Shown: positions 1-7,710, numbered from the stretch's first letter. The stretch is 45,247 nt of DNA from Paenibacillus sp. MZ04-78.2 (GCF_024213375.1 NZ_JANAVJ010000042.1:1-45247); one strand, 5' to 3'. Made by a program: numbers and translations. The notes: generated by a model not told the origin, from the sequence alone.

Positions 1-143
1 GGTGGAATTGATTTTATCGAAAGAGCGTCCTTTTTTCAATTTTCGGCTTCCTGATTCTGGTTAATCAACAGGCGTGACTTTTTGTACTTATATGTATGTT
101 AAATGTGCATGATTTATTATACATGCGTCGGTTCAATAACTGC

Positions 144-172
144 TTGATTTTTCTCCAGTGCTGTGCGATAAT
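144..172 (+). promoter_or_regulatory. Promoter of tRNA-Gly
   Basis: A TTGATT -35 box (144-149) and a GATAAT -10 box (167-172) are separated by exactly 17 bp. The expected start of transcription lies about 10 bases before the mature tRNA. Seen by eye; fits a SigA promoter. Confidence 0.7.
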
Positions 173-188
173 TCCAATACAACTTCCT

Positions 189-259
189 GCGGGTGTAGTT
201 CAATGGCAGAACTCCAGCTTCCCAAGCTGGTGGCGTGGGTTCGATTCCCATCACCCGCT
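189..259 (+). tRNA. tRNA-Gly (CCC)
   Basis: A complete 71-nt cloverleaf. The 7-bp acceptor stem pairs GCGGGTG with CACCCGC. The anticodon arm has a CCAGC/GCTGG stem around loop TTCCCAA, giving anticodon CCC (reads GGG). The T loop carries GTTCGATTCC. The 3' CCA is not encoded. The gene marks the left edge of the AT-rich accessory stretch, and tRNA genes are common integration sites, but I found no copy of its 3' end near the right edge of that stretch. Confidence 0.95.
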
Positions 260-309
260 TTGTATCACTCTTTGTTTAGTGATCAGGCGAACCCAATATC
301 CAAAAAACC

Positions 310-347
310 AACACACTTACCTTGTGGCATAAGGCAGGTGTGTTTTT
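310..347 (+). terminator. Terminator after tRNA-Gly
   Basis: Stem ACACAC/GTGTGT with an inner CCTT/AAGG pairing, followed by TTTTT. It closes the tRNA transcript. The A/T-rich flanks on the other side mean it could also stop the glycosyltransferase gene arriving on the minus strand. Confidence 0.7.
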
Positions 348-353
348 GCATAC

Positions 354-1598
354 TCATGAAATTGTAAAACCTCCTGCATTGAAACTATTCCTATTGGCAA
401 ATTCATTCATTATGGCATCGGCAGCCCGTTTATAGCCACCCGCCTGGCGTAAAGATTCGCCGATCACATGAGCCTGCTGTTTATAAGCGGGATTGCTCAG
501 CACTTCTTCCAAAGCAGCTCTCAAAGCAGCAGGGGTGAGGTTATTTTTATCTAAAGCAATGCCCGCTCCCAGTTCCTCCACCCGCTTCGCCACAAGAGGC
601 TGATCCGAGGTTAATGGAATCATCACCAGAGGCACATTGTAATACAGAGCCTCACTTGTGCTGTTCATTCCTGCATGGGTAATAAAGGCGTCTGCATGCT
701 GCAGCATTTCCAACTGCGGAACATAAGGTTTTACAATAAAATTAGCGGGAATCCGATCCTTCAACGGTTCCATATCCGTATACTTGCCTGAAGATAAGAC
801 AAACGTCACTGGCAAATCCTGAAAAGCGTCAAAGCAAAGCTTGTAGAAATCCAAGTCTTTATTTAAAATGGTCCCCATTGCAATGTAAACCATCCGATGA
901 TGTCGGGCACGCAGCTGTTCGAACGGGAAAGACGGAGCATCTTTACGCGGTATGATCGAAGGACCGACAAAAATAAAGCGATCGTCCAGCTTTTCTGCTT
1001 GCGGTTGAAAATAGCGGCTTGTATAAACGAGCTTTAATCGCCCCGCAGGTTTGGATATCTCGTCCATAGCCGGGGCACGCACTTGAAATTCGTCGGATAA
1101 TTGCCGTGTCAATTTCATCGTGGCCTCATACAGCTTCTGTACGTCCGCACTTTTCCCATCCAAGCCTTGGTCCGTCCCCAAAGGTTCTACGAAAGCAAAG
1201 GAAGCAATGGAGCATACCGCAGGGATTCCTAGCTTTTCTGCGATGATCGTGCCTCCCCAGCCCATCAAGGAGTCGAAAATCAAATAATCGAACGTCTCAT
1301 TCGCCGTAACCCGCAGAACTTCCGGGACGATCTTCCGAATAATCCCGCCAACCATCATATAGACGAACTGATACGGATGCTTGTACTCCGCCGGCTTTAA
1401 CTCCGGATCATGGGAAAAAGCGTCTTCGGGAAAAGGATACGTCCGCAACTCAGCTCCGGTTTGTTCAATTCTGGAACGATACTCCTCCGTGCATACATAG
1501 ACAACTTCCTCGCCGTTCTCCGTCAACTGCTTTACTAACCCTAGCGACGGGTTAACGTGACCTTCAGCCGGAGTAATAACAACCAACACACGAGCCAT
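354..1598 (-). CDS. UDP-glycosyltransferase, macrolide glycosyltransferase (MGT/YjiC) type
   Basis: A GT-B fold glycosyltransferase (414 aa) of the GT1 family, which moves a sugar from a UDP-sugar to small hydrophobic acceptors such as macrolides or flavonoids; cytoplasmic. The N-terminal acceptor domain opens with ITPAEGHVNPSLG, where His14 is the expected catalytic base. The C-terminal half has the family's nucleotide-sugar region, from VPQLEMLQHADAFITHAG through NSTSEALYYNVPLVMIPL to SDQP. The start is the ATG at 1598: GAGGTG lies 6 bases upstream, whereas the GTG at 1607 overlaps that site. Length matches the family. It is monocistronic and ends close to the tRNA-Gly terminator. Family is sure; substrate unknown. 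A role in detoxifying an antibiotic is an inference, encouraged by the MFS exporter nearby in the island. Confidence 0.9.
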   Translation of the reverse strand: MARVLVVITPAEGHVNPSLGLVKQLTENGEEVVYVCTEEYRSRIEQTGAELRTYPFPEDAFSHDPELKPAEYKHPYQFVYMMVGGIIRKIVPEVLRVTANETFDYLIFDSLMGWGGTIIAEKLGIPAVCSIASFAFVEPLGTDQGLDGKSADVQKLYEATMKLTRQLSDEFQVRAPAMDEISKPAGRLKLVYTSRYFQPQAEKLDDRFIFVGPSIIPRKDAPSFPFEQLRARHHRMVYIAMGTILNKDLDFYKLCFDAFQDLPVTFVLSSGKYTDMEPLKDRIPANFIVKPYVPQLEMLQHADAFITHAGMNSTSEALYYNVPLVMIPLTSDQPLVAKRVEELGAGIALDKNNLTPAALRAALEEVLSNPAYKQQAHVIGESLRQAGGYKRAADAIMNEFANRNSFNAGGFTIS

Positions 1599-1607
1599 CT
1601 TTTTCAC

Positions 1608-1865
1608 CTCTATATCACGATTCCATTATTACCCTATATATACATTAAATCCATCGCCTTGTATAGACTTGACAATGAGAAGTTCTTGTTGAAAAATAGT
1701 TGGATGAAAAAAAACAATCAAACGATCTTGTGATATCCTTAAGATTTCTAGGCCTTAGACGATATCGCCATATTTCAGATTGATAACTCTTATCTTTTCG
1801 ACTGTTATTGTGTACATCAACAAATATGTGTCGTGTTACAACACTAAAAGGTACTCCGAAAATAG
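1608..1865. other. AT-rich intergenic stretch
   Basis: It must hold the promoter of the minus-strand glycosyltransferase, but I see no convincing -35/-10 pair. A 63-codon plus-strand ORF (1780-1971) has no ribosome binding site or coding character and was not accepted. Confidence 0.5.
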
Positions 1866-1931
1866 CATTTTGGGGGGCAGAGAGTCAGAAACCGGGAGTA
1901 TAATAAAAGAATCAACGATCAAAAAATTGCT

Positions 1932-2291
1932 TTGGCAAAAGCTAAAAAAAGTGGTACGGTTTATTTTCTGAAAGATTCAAACTATACTTATGATGTACAA
2001 GTTCATAAACCTACAATGACAGAAGAATGGCATGGTAAAACTGCTAAAGCGTTGGCTGGCTTCTATGCGGGTAGTTATCTGACAATGGGTAAGGCATGGT
2101 ATGTAATATTGGGTTCGGGAGGAACTGGAGCAATTTTAACAGACAATTTGTTAGGTAGTGCGCCAGATTCAGGGGTAACTAAAACAATGATTTATAGAAC
2201 GAATAAGGAAACAAGAAAGATTGAAAATATGATTATTGATACAAATGGGTATCTACCAATTCAAGTTCGTTATTGGAAGGAATATCGATGA
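1932..2291 (+). CDS. Unrecognised protein, probably the 3' part of a larger gene
   Basis: I do not recognise this 119-residue protein. The frame is open from 1866, but no ATG, GTG or TTG with a ribosome binding site starts it; the TTG at 1932 is the first usable codon and has no Shine-Dalgarno sequence. The product starts with a Lys-rich stretch, has YFLKDSNYTYDVQVHKP, then a glycine/alanine-rich hydrophobic segment (around WYVILGSGGTGAIL), and a polar, Asn/Arg-rich end. The lack of a start and the remnants seen at 5.0-6.2 kb suggest a truncated gene. Codon use is AT-rich like the rest of the island. It could also be expressed from a non-canonical start. Confidence 0.4.
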   Translation: MAKAKKSGTVYFLKDSNYTYDVQVHKPTMTEEWHGKTAKALAGFYAGSYLTMGKAWYVILGSGGTGAILTDNLLGSAPDSGVTKTMIYRTNKETRKIENMIIDTNGYLPIQVRYWKEYR

Positions 2292-2378
2292 TAATGAACT
2301 ACAAATCAAAATACCTTAATTCATAATTTTTGGGGGTACGATATTTGCCGTATCCTTATGGACTTGAAGTAAGATGAT

Positions 2379-2831
2379 CTACATATTCCTAAGCAACTTA
2401 CTAACCCATGCCTCTGAAAATCCTAAGATTTTGGCTAACTCTTTTTGTGAGGCTTCAGGGTTTTCCTTGATCGCTTGATGCAGACGATCCAATGCTTTTT
2501 TCCTTCTTATAGAAATTTTTTGCTCTTCTGTCTCATTAGCTCGTTCACGTTCTAGTCCTTCGATGAAGACCTGAAGCGCCGGAAGGCTTTGAATACATGG
2601 CGAACAAACATAAAACCGTTTGAAGTAAATGAGTTGTTGCTTGCTTGAACAAAACAAACATTCTTCTGCTGGATATTTATAAACCATAATCGCCTTTCTC
2701 TCGTCATCGTAGAAACACTCTGTCCTGACATTAGGATCAAGATTCAAAACACGCCTAAGCTCCGTGGGGATTACTATTCTCCCAAAATTGTCTACAACCC
2801 TGACAATTCCCGTTCTTCTGCCATCTTGCAT
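2379..2831 (-). CDS. AbrB/SpoVT-type DNA-binding regulator with zinc knuckle and C-terminal HTH
   Basis: A 150-residue transcriptional regulator. Residues about 5-50 form a swapped-hairpin AbrB domain (GIVRVVDNFGRIVIPTELRR, as in AbrB, Abh and SpoVT). Residues about 55-80 hold CLFC and CSPC pairs, a likely zinc site. The last 40 residues (ASQKELAKILGFSEAWVSKL) look like a helix-turn-helix. The ATG at 2831 is chosen because GAGGTG lies 6 bases upstream; the TTG at 2834 is too close to it. It lies beside the Spo0E-like and RRNPP genes on the same strand, so a role in a transition-state or communication circuit is plausible but inferred. Its target genes are unknown. Confidence 0.85.
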   Translation of the reverse strand: MQDGRRTGIVRVVDNFGRIVIPTELRRVLNLDPNVRTECFYDDERKAIMVYKYPAEECLFCSSKQQLIYFKRFYVCSPCIQSLPALQVFIEGLERERANETEEQKISIRRKKALDRLHQAIKENPEASQKELAKILGFSEAWVSKLLRNM

Positions 2832-2858
2832 CAATCACACCTCAAACAATAACGATTT

Positions 2859-3080
2859 CTAGTTTACACACCGCATTTTCCTAATTTGAGCAATTAAAAC
2901 GTAGGCATCTAATTGTTGGCTCAATTGGACCATATATTCACTCGTTAAACTCTCACCTTGCTGTACGGCCTCTTCCATTTGGTTCAGGATGTTTTTCATT
3001 ACGTTCTGTAATGCTTGGTCATTTAGAGGATCAATTTTATACTGCTTGGGAGCCTCCTCTCCAAATGCTTGTTGCGTCAT
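2859..3080 (-). CDS. Spo0E-like aspartyl-phosphate phosphatase
   Basis: A 73-residue helical protein. Its second half carries SEYMVQLSQQLDAYVL, matching the S-x-x-LD-x-hydrophobic signature of Spo0E/YisI/YnzD proteins, which dephosphorylate Spo0A~P and so delay sporulation. The start ATG has AGGAG about 8 bases upstream. It lies downstream of the peptide gene on the same strand (187 bases, with a terminator-like hairpin between), and 27 bases before the AbrB-like gene. Family members vary much in sequence, so the assignment rests mainly on size and the signature; the exact phosphorelay partner is not visible. Confidence 0.75.
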   Translation of the reverse strand: MTQQAFGEEAPKQYKIDPLNDQALQNVMKNILNQMEEAVQQGESLTSEYMVQLSQQLDAYVLIAQIRKMRCVN

Positions 3081-3185
3081 GTAAATTTCTCCTTTTTACC
3101 GTTGATTTACTGATTCGAGTATACTGTGACGTATGGCAACTTATTATTTTTAGGTTATTGTTGATACAGTCATAAGTTAAAATAG

Positions 3186-3209
3186 AAAAAGCCCGAACAC
3201 TAAGTCCGG
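3186..3209 (-). terminator. Terminator after the peptide gene
   Basis: On the minus strand CCGGAC pairs with GTTCGG (one G-T pair) around a 5-base loop, followed by GC and five T. It would end the receptor-peptide transcript 60 bases after the peptide stop. Confidence 0.55.
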
Positions 3210-3267
3210 ACGTTTTATCAGCACTGTATGAAACTAAATGAATTTTCAAACTACTTTCAAGTATTTG

Positions 3268-3390
3268 TTAATGTCCAGGATCAACATCTATACTTTGGAC
3301 AACAGAACCGGGGTTTGGCAGTGGAGGAAAATTAGGAACAGTTCCAAAAAAGATGAAAGACAGAACTGCCATCAAGACGAGCTTTTTCAT
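3268..3390 (-). CDS. Secreted signalling-peptide precursor (Phr/AloP-like)
   Basis: A 40-codon ORF not obvious from length alone. GGAGGTG lies exactly 6 bases before its ATG. The product starts MKKLVLMAVLSFIFFGTV, a short positively charged and hydrophobic export signal, then a proline-rich spacer (PNFPPLPNPG) and the polar C-terminus SVVQSIDVDPGH. This is the layout of Phr, NprX, AimP and AloP precursors, which are exported, cut to a 5-10 residue peptide from the C-terminal end, and re-imported by Opp to bind the partner receptor. It starts 33 bases after the stop of the TPR receptor gene on the same strand, the usual RRNPP order. The mature peptide is probably within the last 6-10 residues; that is inference. 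Confidence 0.75.
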   Translation of the reverse strand: MKKLVLMAVLSFIFFGTVPNFPPLPNPGSVVQSIDVDPGH

Positions 3391-3423
3391 ATCATTCACC
3401 TCCAATTGGGTTAAATTGGGATA

Positions 3424-4692
3424 CTATATATTATACACCTCCTGCAATATGCTTACATACTGTAAATCAAATTGTTTATTTGATTTCAAAAAATAGGTAA
3501 AAATTTGATTCATGCATTCCTCTCTCTCTTTAGTTTCATTAATTTTTCCAAAAGCGTGCATACTAAGAACAAAGCTTTGTATCCCCTCGTAAACCATTCC
3601 AATTTCAAGTTGATATGCCCCTTTTTGACGGTAATACACTCCAATTCCATAGTTTGTATGCGGACTTTCGTGATTGTCTGGCAAAAATTCTCGTTCTTTT
3701 TCCAGCAATTCGGCAATTGATTTCATATCTTTAGTTTTCAGATAAATTTCAATAAGCTCGGTTGCAATGCTTATTTTATAGTTATTGCTTAGTTCATTCA
3801 TGTAGCTTCGGAGCAGGGGAATGGCAATATCATATTCTTTTTTTCTTGCTTTGGTTATGGCTCGTGTAATTTTAGCTGCTTCGGAAACAAAAGCATACTC
3901 AAACCGTTCGAACACGTCCAAACATCTTTCTACTGTATCATATTGCTTTAATTGAGAGTGTGAATTAATCATAGCCAGATAAGCTCTAGCTTTTAGCTCA
4001 GTTTCTCTATCTTCTAAGTTAATACCTGTAATGCAATGTTTAATACAGTCCGTATATTTCTTTGTATTATGAGCATGTAATCCCATTCTAAAATAAAAAG
4101 TTATTTTTTCCTCTCTGGACAAAAAATCCGTGTAATGTAGTATCTCTTGCCCTTCTTGATACGTTTGTTCCAGCCGTTTTAAATCAAGTCGTATGATTAA
4201 ATACTTCCGGAACAATCCTTTTGCTAAGTATGGTATCGTGCCGTGCCATCTTGAATATTGAATAATAACATCAAATAGTGCTACTTTCAGGGAAGCACCC
4301 TTCATTTCTTGTGTAAAATTAAACAATCGTTCTAAAGAATCTTCCGTCTCATTGTTTGGAGATTCAAGCAAACGTAAGGCTACCTTGGGCGCAAGGTCAA
4401 CGGTTTCCTCACAGGTGATAACTTCAGTTAGAATTTCTAACAAAGTATCGACTCGGTTTTCATGTTCAATGTAACATTCAATGACTTTTTTATATGGAAC
4501 GAGTAGTACCGGGGCAATTGCCTTCACTGTTTTAAATTCTGGATGTTTCGTCTCTCCAGTTTGAATTTTATGAAGGACTCCTCTTCTAAGTCCAGTAAGC
4601 TCCTCAAGATTCGCGTATGTCAAGTTTTTCTCTTTTCTAAGTTGGAAGATGAAATCTGCGATGGTGTTATTCCGATGCTTAATATCCACCAT
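3424..4692 (-). CDS. RRNPP-family peptide receptor: HTH plus TPR regulator (AloR/AimR/NprR-like)
   Basis: A 422-residue cytoplasmic regulator. Residues about 5-65 form an XRE-type HTH (FIFQLRKEKNLTYANLEELTG, then RRGVLHKIQTGE). The rest is alpha-helical with several degenerate TPR units (for example ALFDVIIQYSRWHG, AYLAMINSHSQLKQYD, GVYYRQKGAYQLEIG). This architecture is that of Rap/NprR/PlcR/AimR receptors, whose DNA binding is switched by a short imported peptide. The ATG at 4692 is chosen; it has AAGGAAGG about 9 bases upstream, and the longer reading adds 20 unconvincing residues. A TTGTAA-17-TATAAT promoter lies just upstream. The 40-codon peptide gene follows directly. It resembles the Alo systems described in P. 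polymyxa more than phage AimR, since no phage genes are near. Targets are unknown. Confidence 0.85.
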   Translation of the reverse strand: MVDIKHRNNTIADFIFQLRKEKNLTYANLEELTGLRRGVLHKIQTGETKHPEFKTVKAIAPVLLVPYKKVIECYIEHENRVDTLLEILTEVITCEETVDLAPKVALRLLESPNNETEDSLERLFNFTQEMKGASLKVALFDVIIQYSRWHGTIPYLAKGLFRKYLIIRLDLKRLEQTYQEGQEILHYTDFLSREEKITFYFRMGLHAHNTKKYTDCIKHCITGINLEDRETELKARAYLAMINSHSQLKQYDTVERCLDVFERFEYAFVSEAAKITRAITKARKKEYDIAIPLLRSYMNELSNNYKISIATELIEIYLKTKDMKSIAELLEKEREFLPDNHESPHTNYGIGVYYRQKGAYQLEIGMVYEGIQSFVLSMHAFGKINETKEREECMNQIFTYFLKSNKQFDLQYVSILQEVYNI

Positions 4693-4735
4693 AATACATA
4701 ACCTTCCTTTTTTGTTTAAGTTTTTACATTGGTCA

Positions 4736-4764
4736 ATTATAGCAAAGCACATTCCATTTTACAA
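4736..4764 (-). promoter_or_regulatory. Promoter of the RRNPP receptor-peptide operon
   Basis: On the minus strand TTGTAA and a perfect TATAAT are separated by 17 bp. Start of transcription is expected about 35-40 bases before the receptor ATG. Confidence 0.7.
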
Positions 4765-5005
4765 TTATTTGATTTATATGATATTTCATCTAATTTCGTC
4801 TGTGATACAACGATTCGCTAAATTTCTACAAAGTATAACTGTTATTTGGTAATCTATGTAACCACTTTGGAAATTTGAAGAAATTAGCGAAATAAAAATA
4901 GATATCAATTCCTATCCCATATTTTGTTTTATTGTGATAAATTGTGTTTGAATGATGAGGTCGCGACGAATTGATCAAAATTATTTAAGATATGGAGGCG
5001 TTAAT

Positions 5006-5376
5006 TTGATCAAAAAAAGCATTTTGTCCATCTCTTAGCCCTTTCAGTTTTGATTTCTGGATTTGGAAGTTCAGTATTTGCAGAAGCTCCCAAAGGGCCT
5101 GAACAAACCTCGAATCTGACAAACACTGTTGACTTGTCCTCGAAAACGCTTGTCAAGCGAACTGTTTCATCGACATCAGAAGGCGACAAGCTTTGCATTA
5201 TCAATTTACTAACTGGTGGAATTACTACAAATGAACAAAATTATATATATGACCTTGAAAAACTTAAAGGCTCGTTTGGCGAAACAACCGATCCTATGGG
5301 TTCAAAGAGAGTCGGGTTATGTTATACCTTGTACATGCGCCTTTTACAAAGCTGCTACGCCAGATCAAATCTATAG
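5006..5376 (+). pseudogene. Frameshifted secreted-protein remnant
   Basis: GGAGG lies 7 bases before a TTG (5006) that begins IKKSILSIS and then meets TAG at 5036. One base away in frame, the reading continues LALSVLISGFGSSVFA followed by EAPKG: a perfect signal peptide with an AXA-type cleavage site. Adding one T near 5035 rejoins them, so the gene is broken by a one-base deletion (or a sequencing error). The frame then runs on to 5376 and overlaps the start of the SUKH gene in another frame; the part after about 5200 may not be original sequence. No family recognised. Confidence 0.65.
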
Positions 5377-5806
5377 TTTTGTCAAAGAAACAGGCTTTTT
5401 CTTGCCAACGAGTTACATCGATTTCTTGAAAATGCACGATGGCGCTATCTTATTTCAAGACCAGTCCGAGTATGTTGATTCTCCTTGGTATATTTTTGGC
5501 TTGGAGGAAATTATGGAATACTCGGAACAAAATGAACTGCCTCCTAACCTGTATGCCATTGCGAAGTATGACCAAATCATTATTTTTATTGATTCGTCGC
5601 GGGTCAAAGAGGGAAGGGAAGACTACTTATTCGAAGGTGCAACTATCGGCCATGATTACGAAGCAATTAATCTTAATTTCGAAGTATGGTTTGAAAGACT
5701 TATTGTTTGCCAAGGTGCTTTTTTCTGGTATTGGAACAACTATTCACTAAAAAACTATCAGCCGGAAGAGATTTCACTTGATGAGCTTAATGAAATGGAA
5801 GAGTAA
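5231..5806 (+). CDS. SMI1/KNR4 (SUKH) family protein, possible immunity protein
   Basis: A 191-residue protein. From about residue 45 it shows the SUKH pattern: FVKETGFFLPTSYIDFLKMH followed by DGA, a WYIFGLEEIMEY strand-helix, an acidic central part, and FEVWFERLI near the end. SUKH proteins are mostly immunity proteins that neutralise toxins of polymorphic or contact-dependent systems, usually beside the toxin gene. Here the neighbours on both sides are broken fragments and no toxin is visible. The ATG at 5231 is chosen, with GGTGG about 11 bases upstream; a GTG at 5216 is possible. The N-terminal 40 residues are basic and unlike the usual domain, so they may come from a fusion. AT-rich. 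Confidence 0.8.
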   Translation: MNKIIYMTLKNLKARLAKQPILWVQRESGYVIPCTCAFYKAATPDQIYSFVKETGFFLPTSYIDFLKMHDGAILFQDQSEYVDSPWYIFGLEEIMEYSEQNELPPNLYAIAKYDQIIIFIDSSRVKEGREDYLFEGATIGHDYEAINLNFEVWFERLIVCQGAFFWYWNNYSLKNYQPEEISLDELNEMEE

Positions 5807-5841
5807 GGAAATCAGAAAGAGTTGAAAAGCACATTATATAG

Positions 5842-6245
5842 ATTTTAAAGTATGAATTGGAGGATCACACCAGTAACAGCGTAGAAAAACATAACGAATT
5901 TGCTGCGTTTGCTGGTGCAAAAACATACTCTGCAAAAGCCGAAGCGACAACTTCTGTGCTTGGTATTGATCTCATCAAATCTGAGGTTTCTCTTGAGTGG
6001 GAAGTAGAGAATTCCAAGGTTACAAAAATCCATAATAGCGGGGGTAAAGTGCTTCGGAATTGGATTCCTGTTGTTGACATTTGACAAATGATACTCCGTA
6101 TATCTCAAACAATGTAGCATATCAGACTTCTTATTTTGCATGGAATTTTGTCTACAAAGTGCTTGGATTACTTATGGGAACAGCCACTCACAAAATTTGG
6201 GGTGATTCTAATGGTTGGTATGACTCCTCATTTTCGAAAAGCTGA
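5842..6245 (+). pseudogene. Frameshifted C-terminal remnant of an unknown protein
   Basis: The frame open from 5842 encodes a polar, possibly beta-rich segment (NEFAAFAGAKTYSAKAEATT, later VSLEWEVENSKVTKIHNSGG) and stops at 6084. In a second frame from about 6078 the sequence continues convincingly: LTNDTPYISNNVAYQTSYF and later HKIWGDSNGWYDSSFS up to TGA at 6243-6245. The switch at about 6075-6080 is a frameshift. No start codon with a ribosome binding site exists. It may be the other end of the secreted protein whose signal peptide sits at 5.0 kb, with the SUKH gene between them, but that is a guess. Confidence 0.6.
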
Positions 6246-6250
6246 AGTCA

Positions 6251-6376
6251 GTGAATAGACTTCCTAAGAAATATGTTCTTGTCATTGTTGTTGTGGCAGT
6301 TCTAGTGGCAGTTCTAGTGTTTGGGTTTCTCGTCAGTTTATACTTATTTAAAATGTATTCACCTCGAGTCTCCTAG
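6251..6376 (+). CDS. Small single-pass membrane peptide (41 aa)
   Basis: A GTG-started ORF coding NRLPKKYVLVIVVVAVLV and further hydrophobic residues, ending LFKMYSPRVS: a basic N-terminus, one long membrane helix and a short basic tail. A 12-bp unit (GTGGCAGTTCTA) is repeated in tandem inside the helix. It starts 5 bases after the stop of the preceding remnant, so translation could be coupled; its own ribosome site is weak. A strong terminator follows 10 bases after the stop. Such peptides include type I toxins and small membrane regulators, but nothing here tells which. It could also be non-coding. Confidence 0.4.
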   Translation: MNRLPKKYVLVIVVVAVLVAVLVFGFLVSLYLFKMYSPRVS

Positions 6377-6385
6377 TAGAAGTTC

Positions 6386-6418
6386 CACACCAGAGGGGTT
6401 TCCTTCTGGTGTGTTTTT
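6386..6418 (+). terminator. Rho-independent terminator
   Basis: Nine-base perfect stem CACACCAGA/TCTGGTGTG followed by TTTTT. It ends the SUKH-remnant-small peptide transcript before the MFS gene. Confidence 0.85.
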
Positions 6419-6468
6419 ATGTTACATTTCACACAATCAAACAGTGAAGGTAGGAAAAGGGATAGCTT

Positions 6469-7710
6469 ATGATTAAGAAATCTTTTTATCTGTTGTGGGG
6501 AAGTCAGACCATTTCAAACATCGCTGACATCATTTACTTAATGACAGTAATTTCTTTTGTATTCGGGAACACCAATTCATTGCTGTCCACTGTTATCGTA
6601 CCATTGATTCGATTTTGTTCCCAGGCAATAAGTGGTTTAGTTTTTCCGTTCGTGGTTTCAAGATTTAGACTGAGCAAAGTTTTGGTCATCGCCCAACTTT
6701 CTCAATTCTCCATCTTTTCATGCTTAATGATTTATTATTTTTTTAGCGGATCAATCCCTTTAACTATTTTGTTTCTACTTATTTTTTTAATCTCATTTTT
6801 TGACGGATGGGTAAAACCTTGTAGAAATTCCTTGATTCCTCGACTAGCTTCCAAAGACGCTTTAGTCAAAGTAAATGGATTGGTATCTACTAGCGACCAA
6901 ATCATCAAATGTTCCAGTTGGGCTTTCAGCGGTGTCTTGGTGATTATGCTAGGCACATTTAATTCCATGGTTATCGTTTTGGTCGCATTGTTTATTGCTA
7001 TGCTTCTTGCTTTTTGGATCAAGGATCATACTGTCATTGACTCCAAGATATCCAACGATAAAGTTTCAAAATGGTCGCAATTTGCGGAAGGATGGAAGAT
7101 CTCTTTTCAGGACAAGAAAACCAGAACTGTTTTTATGGTCGATGCGATCGATACCATTGGGGGAACAGCTTGGATTGGCGCTTTTGTGCTGGCCTTTTGC
7201 GTTCAAGTCCTCCACAAAGATGAGAGTTGGTGGGGGATGATGAATGGCTCTTTCTTTGCTGGCTCAATCCTAGGTGGAATGCTTGTAGTTTCAATTTCTA
7301 AGTTTTTTAATAATAGAAAGTTCCCGTTAATGTTGTGGGGACTTGGGATTTACGCTACAATTGCAGGAATATTCGCATTTAACATCAACCCTTTCGTAGC
7401 CATGGCGCTGATGTTTTTGATGGGGCCGCCAATACAAGTTACCGCTGTCATTAGAAAAACATTGTTACAAGAAAATGTCCAAGAAGTAAAACTACCCAAG
7501 GTCATGTCTTGCCTTGAAGTAGTCAACAATGTAGTTTTTAGCACTTCATTGCTTTCTCTTGGATGGGTGGCAGATACTTTCGGCATTACGGTAATATATG
7601 GAATAGCTGCTGTAGCTACTTTAGTGTCAGTAGCGATTGGAATAGTGGCGAGATCAAATTTTACAGAACAAAAAGCAGAAGCTCTCCAACGCGAGGCTAT
7701 GAGGTATTGA
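6469..7710 (+). CDS. MFS efflux transporter
   Basis: A 413-residue integral membrane protein of the major facilitator superfamily, with about 12 hydrophobic segments and a basic loop (residues about 63-67, SRFRLSK) after the second or third helix, as in MFS_3-type macrolide or siderophore exporters. The motif GWVKPCRNSLIPRLASKDAL in the first half resembles the conserved R-x-S-x-IP-x-L stretch of the MefA/EntS group. The start ATG has AGGAAAAGGG upstream. It is transcribed alone after a strong terminator. Substrate unknown; drug or peptide export is inferred. It is the last AT-rich gene: base composition changes sharply to GC-rich at the next gene. Confidence 0.85.
   Translation: MIKKSFYLLWGSQTISNIADIIYLMTVISFVFGNTNSLLSTVIVPLIRFCSQAISGLVFPFVVSRFRLSKVLVIAQLSQFSIFSCLMIYYFFSGSIPLTILFLLIFLISFFDGWVKPCRNSLIPRLASKDALVKVNGLVSTSDQIIKCSSWAFSGVLVIMLGTFNSMVIVLVALFIAMLLAFWIKDHTVIDSKISNDKVSKWSQFAEGWKISFQDKKTRTVFMVDAIDTIGGTAWIGAFVLAFCVQVLHKDESWWGMMNGSFFAGSILGGMLVVSISKFFNNRKFPLMLWGLGIYATIAGIFAFNINPFVAMALMFLMGPPIQVTAVIRKTLLQENVQEVKLPKVMSCLEVVNNVVFSTSLLSLGWVADTFGITVIYGIAAVATLVSVAIGIVARSNFTEQKAEALQREAMRY

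Noticed and set aside
1780..1971. 63-codon plus-strand ORF
   Set aside because: No ribosome site, no coding character, and it overlaps the open frame of the protein at 1932.
3424..4692. Phage arbitrium (AimR) assignment of the receptor
   Set aside because: No phage genes nearby and the peptide end does not look like known AimP ends; the broader RRNPP label is safer.
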